Of a stretch of 46,419 nucleotides of DNA, positions 41,382 to 46,419 are shown piece by piece. The notes beneath the pieces were generated by a model. The model ran no database searches. It saw only the letters and a program-made list of their open reading frames with translations, and had not been told where the DNA came from. The stretch spans positions 1 to 46,419 of the forward strand of contig WLPT01000011.1 in assembly GCA_009698675.1 (NCBI GenBank), written 5' to 3'. The translations under genes and the position numbers were made by a program. Numbering within the stretch: the first letter of the stretch is position 1; each line of letters opens with the position of its first letter. The DNA comes from Actinomycetota bacterium. Its GTDB lineage: Bacteria > Actinomycetota > Actinomycetes > Nanopelagicales > Nanopelagicaceae.

Positions 41382-42481
41382 AGGCTTGCCCGCCACATAG
41401 TTCGAGTACCCGAAATACCATCTTTAATAATCTCAAACTCCCCGCCCCTGGCTAATGCCCGTCGCTCCAGATTTAAGAGCCCGCTCTTTCGCTCTCCTGC
41501 AACATAACCTTTTCCATTATCGACAACTCGAATTTCGCAGTACGTTTGATTGGCTAGAACCACTAGGTCGATCTTCGTTGCCTCTGCATGTCGGATTGCA
41601 TTTGTTATGAGCTCGCGGATGACCGGAATTACTTGATTTGCAAGCTCCTCACCAATCATGGTGTCAACAGGACCTTGAAAAGAGTTTGAGATTTGAAATC
41701 CAGCAACAGCGCTTAGGGAGGCAATTTCGCTCAGAATCATAGTTCGTACGTCTTCAATGGGGTGATCATCTTGGAGAGCAAAGATAGTTGTTCTAATTTG
41801 CTGGACAGTTGAATCAAGATTATCCAGCGTGCTCTTAATCTTTTCCAATGAAGTCGTTGAAAGTGAGGGATCCGACTCGACTGACTGGAGTGATATTCCT
41901 GAGGCGAATAACCTTTGTATAACCAAATCATGCAGATCTCGAGCAATTCGCTCACGCTCGGCTAAAACACTAACTTGGCTCTGGGCTATATGCCCGCGGT
42001 AGCTATCGATGGCAACTCCAGCGGCCGATGCTAAAACCACAACTAGCTTTTCATCCTCCTCAGTAAAATCTTTTCCATTGCGTTTTTGAGTCAAATAGAT
42101 ACTTCCATAGAGTTCGTTACGAATCCGAATCGGTACACCTAAGAATCCTGACATCGCAGGATGCCCTTTTGGAAAGCCAACCGATGAAGGATGGTCTGCA
42201 ATAACCGAAACTCGCAGCGGTTGCGGTACTGCAAGTAGGTGCCCAAGTAGACCCTTACCTTCAGGGAAGGTGTCGATCTCATCGGCGGTTTCATCACTCA
42301 TGCCTACGTAAGTAAAGTCTTCAAGAGTGCCATCTGAAGTAATAGATCCGAGAGCTCCGTAGGTGCAGTCGGTAATGAGAACGGCATTTTGTATAAGACG
42401 CTTGAGTGATGTCTTTAAGTCCTCACCTTTTGCAACATCCATCACGGCATCAGAGAGCGCGCTCAGCCGGGTGACATCCAT
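41378..42481 (-). CDS. GAF-domain sensor histidine kinase, DosS/DosT-like
   Basis: This 367-residue kinase has no membrane span. A single GAF domain (about 20-160) contains ADHPSSVGFPKGHPAM and YGSIYLTQKRNG. Aligned by eye to DosS, H107 falls on the proximal heme ligand (H149) and Y129 on the distal tyrosine (Y171). The HisKA_3 dimerisation helix holds H184 in ARDLHDLVIQRLFA, and the ATPase ends with DNGKGY and SGTRTMW. DosS has two GAF domains, this one only one. It lies 43 bp after narK2 in a narK1-narK2-kinase unit, convergent with the DosR-like regulator. A heme-based O2/NO or redox sensor is likely but inferred. Confidence 0.87.
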   Translation of the reverse strand: MDVTRLSALSDAVMDVAKGEDLKTSLKRLIQNAVLITDCTYGALGSITSDGTLEDFTYVGMSDETADEIDTFPEGKGLLGHLLAVPQPLRVSVIADHPSSVGFPKGHPAMSGFLGVPIRIRNELYGSIYLTQKRNGKDFTEEDEKLVVVLASAAGVAIDSYRGHIAQSQVSVLAERERIARDLHDLVIQRLFASGISLQSVESDPSLSTTSLEKIKSTLDNLDSTVQQIRTTIFALQDDHPIEDVRTMILSEIASLSAVAGFQISNSFQGPVDTMIGEELANQVIPVIRELITNAIRHAEATKIDLVVLANQTYCEIRVVDNGKGYVAGERKSGLLNLERRALARGGEFEIIKDGISGTRTMWRASL

Positions 42482-42524
42482 GGCAAGAGTCTGCCTAATA
42501 TCACCCGGAATAACGAGTCAGCCT

Positions 42525-43853
42525 TTAACTTTTCGCGACCGCGCCTTTGCGAGCGTAGAACCACCATGCAATGGCCGTTCCAACGACTGCAAAGAGAGCA
42601 ACGCCCTGGAAGAAGCCAGCAGGTGCCATGAGTGAGAGCAGAACACCAAAGATGAACGGCCCAAAGGCGGCGATGGCTCCAGTCCACCCAATGACGCTTC
42701 CAGCCTGCCGTGGCGCAAAGATCATAGGCATCTGCTTGAACGTACTTGCATTACCGACACCGGCGAAGAAGAAGATCGCCATCATGCCCCAGAAGAAATT
42801 CATGAAGTCATCGCTGCTTGCAGGTGAGAGTTGAGTAGATGTAAATATCGCCGACGCTGCAATTCCAATTCCAGAGAAGAATGTAAGAATTCCACCACCT
42901 AAACGATCGGCAATTGGTCCACTAATTACACGGGCAGCAGAACCTACAAGCGGCCCAAAGAATGCATACTTAACTGGGTCTGGTGCATTGGCGAACTCAC
43001 CAAAGAGATTCTTAATAAGCAGACCAAATTGTGCAGAAAACCCGGAGAAAGTTCCAAAAGTCATGAAGTACAGCACGGTCATCAACCAAGTGTGCTGGTT
43101 ATTGAATATATCCAATTGATCTTTAACTCCACGCGAAGTGACTGGTACGGACTTTAAAAACTTCCATGAGATGAGCACTGAGACAATTACAAATGGGACC
43201 CACACAAGACCGGCATTTTGATACCAGACAGATTTATCGATTCCTTTCACTTTGTCAACGAAGTGCTGGGGGCCACCTAGCGTTGCACCAAGCATTGCTG
43301 AGCCAACGATGATTGGAGTAAAGAACTGAATAATACTCACACCGAAGTTACCGACACCGGCTTGAATGCCAAGTGCTAAACCCTGCTTTGATTTAGGGAA
43401 AAAGTATGAGGTACTCGGCATAAAGCCTGAAAATACTCCGCCGCCAATTCCAGAGAAGAAGGCCAGAATCAAAAGCGCAAAGTATGGAGTTGAAGGTGAG
43501 CGCACTGCAAATGACCATCCGATAAGTGGAAGCAAGAGCAGCGAAGTTGAGTAAGTAACTAACTTACGTGTTCCTAAAATTGGAGGCAGGAACATCCAGA
43601 TTAAGCGAAGACCACCACCTGCAAGTCCTGGCATTGCAGCCAGCCAGTAGAGCTCCTTCTTGCTTAGGTCAAAGCCTAAGTTATTGAGCTTAGGTGCCAG
43701 GGCTGAAACCAAGAACCAACTCATGAAACCCAAAGTAAGTGCGTAGGTTGTTACCCAGAGTGTCTTCCAGGCAATTCTTGACTCCCACTGTCCCTCGATA
43801 TTGGGATCCCAGGACTCCAACCACTCAGAGGATTTTCTGTTTTGAACTGACAT
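42525..43853 (-). CDS. Nitrate/nitrite transporter, NarK2-like (antiporter type)
   Basis: This MFS protein of 442 residues has about twelve spans and an N-terminal cytoplasmic stretch with EWLESWDPNIEGQWESRIAW. The nitrate signature is SGFMPSTSYFFPKSKQGLAL, preceded by a GIGGG loop, and the second copy is GVGNASTFKQMPMIF. These fit the NarK/NarU nitrate-nitrite exchangers (type 2). The frame is open from 43865, but ATG 43853 has GGAG spaced 6 nt upstream and avoids overlap with narK1. With narK1 it gives both nitrate entry and nitrite export. The sensor kinase gene follows. Confidence 0.9.
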   Translation of the reverse strand: MSVQNRKSSEWLESWDPNIEGQWESRIAWKTLWVTTYALTLGFMSWFLVSALAPKLNNLGFDLSKKELYWLAAMPGLAGGGLRLIWMFLPPILGTRKLVTYSTSLLLLPLIGWSFAVRSPSTPYFALLILAFFSGIGGGVFSGFMPSTSYFFPKSKQGLALGIQAGVGNFGVSIIQFFTPIIVGSAMLGATLGGPQHFVDKVKGIDKSVWYQNAGLVWVPFVIVSVLISWKFLKSVPVTSRGVKDQLDIFNNQHTWLMTVLYFMTFGTFSGFSAQFGLLIKNLFGEFANAPDPVKYAFFGPLVGSAARVISGPIADRLGGGILTFFSGIGIAASAIFTSTQLSPASSDDFMNFFWGMMAIFFFAGVGNASTFKQMPMIFAPRQAGSVIGWTGAIAAFGPFIFGVLLSLMAPAGFFQGVALFAVVGTAIAWWFYARKGAVAKS

Positions 43854-43854
43854 G

Positions 43855-45171
43855 TCAATCTCCATTCACTTGTTGGGGCCGATAATCAATTTGATGTTTT
43901 AAGGCGGGGTTAGCTTGATTGAGCACTCGTACGACTACTACATGCATCCAGATTGTTGCCGCTAAGGTCAGAAGGAAGAGAACGATGAACGTTGATTGAG
44001 GCAGCCCCGTCCAGCCTCTTACAGAAACAAAGAGTGGGGGTAATAAGAAGCCTCCGAGTGCGCCAAGAGTGCCGACTAAGCCACCAACGGCACCGACATC
44101 ATTAGGGAAATATTCTGGGATGTGCTTAAAAACAGCGGCCTTTCCGATTCCCATGGCGCAACCAACAACAAAGAGCAGGGCAGTAAATGGCATGACACCT
44201 AAGTGATACGGCAAAACATTTTTACTGCCCTCTGGTGTATTCAGAACGATATAGCCAAATGGAGCCGCTAAGAAAAGCAATGCAATGAGCATTGTTAGAA
44301 AAGTTGCATACATTAAGCGTCGCGCCCCAATTTTGTCGGAAATATATCCACCGAGAGGGCGCAGCAGAGATGCAGGAAAAATAAAAAGCGCGGTTAATAA
44401 CGCAGCATCATGGAGATCAAGTTCATACACTGAAACGTAGTATTTTGGCATCCAGGAGGCCAATGCGACGTAAGCACCAAAGACGACTACATAGTAAAAA
44501 GAAAATCTCCACACCTGCAGGTACTGCAAAGGTGCAAACATCTGGCGTAGAGGTCTTGAAGCTTGTAGATTTTCAGAGTCTGCAGGTGTGAAGAATAGAA
44601 TTGCGAATGCAGTTAAAACAAGAAGAACTGCATACAAGGCAGGTACAAAGCGCCATCCACCGGGGATGATTCCACCAAGGTAAGAGCCACCAATTGTGCC
44701 TGCTATAACCGCAGGACCAATAAACTTTGTTGCCGAGGCTCCGACGTTTCCAGCACCAAAGACGCCAAGTGCAAAGCCCTGACGGTTACGATCAAACCAG
44801 TGCGAATTCCAAGCGATACCAACACTGAAAAGATTTCCAGCAAAGCCAACAAAAAAAGCCAAAACAAGTAGCCAGGTATATGTAAGTTCAATGTGGGCCA
44901 ATAAATATGCCGGGACCGAGGTCACGAGCAACATAACAACAGTTACTTTCTTGCCACCAACCCGATCAGCTAAAATTCCTAAGAGTAGGCGCCAAATTGA
45001 GCCGTTAAGAATCGCAACTGACGATAGCCAAGCTAACTGCGAGTCAGAGATTCCAAACTCTTTTTGAATCGGAATGCCCAAAACTCCAAACATTAACCAA
45101 ACGGCAAACATTAAAGTAAATGCGAATGTTGAAAGTGCTAGCACTCGTCCTGAACCATTACGCGTTGACAT
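43855..45171 (-). CDS. Nitrate transporter, NarK1-like (symporter type)
   Basis: This MFS protein of 438 residues has about twelve spans. It has AWLSSVAILNGSIWRLLLGI, AGNLFSVGIAWNSHWFDRNR, a QGFALGVFGAGNVGAS nitrate-signature region and GIGKAAVFKHIPEYFPNDVG in the second half. It resembles the NarK type 1 proton-nitrate symporters. A NarK1-NarK2 tandem (sometimes fused) occurs in other nitrate-respiring bacteria. The ATG has AAGGGGA upstream on the minus strand, and TAGTAT (45201-45196) is a possible -10. It is divergent from narG. Confidence 0.9.
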   Translation of the reverse strand: MSTRNGSGRVLALSTFAFTLMFAVWLMFGVLGIPIQKEFGISDSQLAWLSSVAILNGSIWRLLLGILADRVGGKKVTVVMLLVTSVPAYLLAHIELTYTWLLVLAFFVGFAGNLFSVGIAWNSHWFDRNRQGFALGVFGAGNVGASATKFIGPAVIAGTIGGSYLGGIIPGGWRFVPALYAVLLVLTAFAILFFTPADSENLQASRPLRQMFAPLQYLQVWRFSFYYVVVFGAYVALASWMPKYYVSVYELDLHDAALLTALFIFPASLLRPLGGYISDKIGARRLMYATFLTMLIALLFLAAPFGYIVLNTPEGSKNVLPYHLGVMPFTALLFVVGCAMGIGKAAVFKHIPEYFPNDVGAVGGLVGTLGALGGFLLPPLFVSVRGWTGLPQSTFIVLFLLTLAATIWMHVVVVRVLNQANPALKHQIDYRPQQVNGD

Positions 45172-45232
45172 ACATTCCCCTTACCTTCTGTGCAAATACT
45201 AAGTAAACAGTGCTCCAAAAAGAGGGCTGAAA

Positions 45233-45251
45233 ATAGGGTCTTTGTACCTAT
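45233..45251. promoter_or_regulatory. Palindrome between narK1 and narG, candidate DosR-like box
   Basis: ATAGGGTC-TTT-GTACCTAT is an inverted repeat with 6 of 8 arm positions symmetric. Compared with the DosR core as I remember it (GGGACTTTNGTCCC), 45236-45249 matches at 9 of 13 defined positions. Its centre lies about 44 bp before the probable narG transcription start, a normal activator distance, and it could also serve narK1. Confidence 0.45.
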
Positions 45252-45252
45252 A

Positions 45253-45279
45253 TTGACGGCGGGTTTGGCACGAGAGAAT
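45253..45279 (+). promoter_or_regulatory. Candidate narG promoter
   Basis: TTGACG (45253-45258) and GAGAAT (45274-45279) are separated by 15 bp, a short spacer that fits an activator-dependent promoter. GAGAAT lies 6 nt before the ATG, so the transcript may be leaderless. Confidence 0.45.
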
Positions 45280-45285
45280 CGGGAC

Positions 45286-46419
45286 ATGAAAAGCGACATG
45301 CCCTCAGGAATCGATATTGAAAACTCTTTAGTTAAGTTAGGAAGATATTTTTCTAAGGGAGTTGTCTCCGATGATCTTCGTTCAATCACAAAAATCGGTG
45401 GACGCGAGGGTGATGACTTCTATCGTGATCGTTGGAGCCATGACAAAGTAGTTCGCTCTACGCATGGTGTTAACTGCACGGGCTCCTGTTCTTGGAAAGT
45501 CTATGTAAAAGATGGAATCATCACGTGGGAAACTCAACAAACTGATTATCCATCGGTCGGACCAGACTCCCCAGAGTATGAACCACGTGGCTGTCCACGT
45601 GGCGCAGCATTTTCTTGGTACACATATTCACCAACGCGAATTAGATTTCCATATGTTCGCGGACTTCTTCTTGATATGTATCGTGAAGCTAAATCTCGCT
45701 TAGGGGATCCCGTCTTGGCATGGGCCGACATAATGGATGATCCAATTCGTCGTGCAAAATATCAAAAGGCACGAGGCAAAGGTGGATTGGTTCGCGCACA
45801 ATGGGGAGAGATCTCTGAAATAATTGCTGCGGCCCATGTACATACAATTAAAAAGTATGGCCCTGATCGTGTCTTTGGCTTTTCTCCAATTCCAGCTATG
45901 TCAATGGCATCCCATGCTGCAGGTGCACGTTTTATCTCACTTATGGGTGGCTCAATGCTCTCCTTTTATGATTGGTATGCAGACCTTCCTGTCGCATCTC
46001 CGCAGGTCTTTGGCGACCAGACTGATGTACCGGAGTCGGCCGATTGGTTTAACGCCTCCTATTTAATTATGTGGGGCTCAAATGTTCCGGTAACTCGTAC
46101 TCCCGATGCACACTTCATGACTGAGGCGAGGTATCGAGGTCAAAAAGTAATTGCTATTAGCCCCGATTATGCCGATAACACAAAGTTTGCCGATGAGTGG
46201 GTCGCACCACATCCAGGAACAGATGGCGCACTCGGCATGGCAATGGGTCATGTTATTTTAAAGGAGTTTTTCGTTGATAAACAAACTCCGAGATTTACAG
46301 AGTATGTAAAGAAGTTCACAGATCTTCCCTATCTTGTCTCACTTCGGGAAAAAGATGGTGCCTGGGTACCAGATAAATTCCTGGTCGCATCTGATTTAGG
46401 TGATACATCTGAGGGCTCA
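45286..46419 (+). CDS. narG: Respiratory nitrate reductase alpha subunit (3' partial)
   Basis: NarG is the molybdenum catalytic subunit of the membrane-bound, cytoplasm-facing nitrate reductase. The frame is open from ATG 45286 to the window end, 378 residues of about 1200. The His-Cys3 4Fe-4S site reads HGVNCTGSC, with later YEPRGCPRGAAFSWY. The molybdenum-ligand aspartate lies in MLSFYDWYADLP, followed by DQTDVPESADWFNASY and MWGSNVPVTRTPDAHF. There is no twin-arginine signal, as expected for NarG. narHJI presumably follow outside the window. It is divergent from narK1 with a shared regulatory gap. Confidence 0.96.
   Translation, partial: MKSDMPSGIDIENSLVKLGRYFSKGVVSDDLRSITKIGGREGDDFYRDRWSHDKVVRSTHGVNCTGSCSWKVYVKDGIITWETQQTDYPSVGPDSPEYEPRGCPRGAAFSWYTYSPTRIRFPYVRGLLLDMYREAKSRLGDPVLAWADIMDDPIRRAKYQKARGKGGLVRAQWGEISEIIAAAHVHTIKKYGPDRVFGFSPIPAMSMASHAAGARFISLMGGSMLSFYDWYADLPVASPQVFGDQTDVPESADWFNASYLIMWGSNVPVTRTPDAHFMTEARYRGQKVIAISPDYADNTKFADEWVAPHPGTDGALGMAMGHVILKEFFVDKQTPRFTEYVKKFTDLPYLVSLREKDGAWVPDKFLVASDLGDTSEGS

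Overview
The window looks like part of the chromosome of a small-genome, moderately low-GC actinobacterium (roughly 45-50% GC by eye). The actinobacterial markers are a WhiB-family Fe-S protein, a PerM/DUF6350 membrane protein between sucD and purN, DUF3017 between folD and mdh, a paired guaB/guaB3, a GroEL with a His-rich tail, and an alr...tsaE-tsaB-rimI-tsaD-groES-groEL-whiB order that matches the Mycobacterium block as I remember it. Genes are packed tightly with ATGA/TAATG overlaps, no gap exceeds about 120 bp, and several genes look leaderless. This resembles streamlined aquatic lineages such as Nanopelagicales relatives. That placement is inference; no rRNA, tRNA or CRISPR array is present to fix it.

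Bases 1-8900 hold translation and envelope-precursor housekeeping: rpoA (5' partial), rplQ, truA, an ABC-F ATPase, rplM-rpsI, glmM-glmS, a PAP2-like phosphatase and acpS. Bases 8910-16314 hold alr followed by a complete Liv-type ABC importer (two ATPases, two permeases, one binding protein) whose last gene is a secreted alpha/beta hydrolase. A strong terminator follows. This cassette sits between alr and the tsaE-tsaB-rimI-tsaD cluster for the tRNA t6A modification. groES-groEL (with a degenerate CIRCE operator), a convergent whiB, and a MerR/B12 photoreceptor-type regulator follow. Next comes the GMP branch: a CBS-less guaB, guaB3 and guaA.

Bases 26056-38288 carry a secreted cyclophilin, a PIG-L deacetylase divergent from the PcrA/UvrD helicase, sucC-sucD, perM, purN-purH, folD, DUF3017, mdh and icd. 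This covers TCA-cycle, purine and one-carbon functions.

Bases 38409-46419 form an accessory anaerobic/nitrate block. An aldehyde dehydrogenase, DUF779, DUF2249 and a DosR-like response regulator run on the plus strand. They converge on narK1-narK2 and a DosS-like GAF kinase on the minus strand. narG (3' partial) is divergent from narK1 across a palindrome that resembles a DosR box. The kinase keeps residues aligning with the heme ligand His and distal Tyr of mycobacterial DosS, so the block reads as oxygen- or redox-gated nitrate respiration.

The most notable items are the CarH-like B12 light-sensor candidate (W-x9-EH and E-x-H motifs), the split convergent DosS/DosR pair, recurrent TAnnnT-N6/7-ATG leaderless promoters, the terminator-like hairpin inside the first codons of truA, and the secreted-hydrolase-plus-importer cassette.
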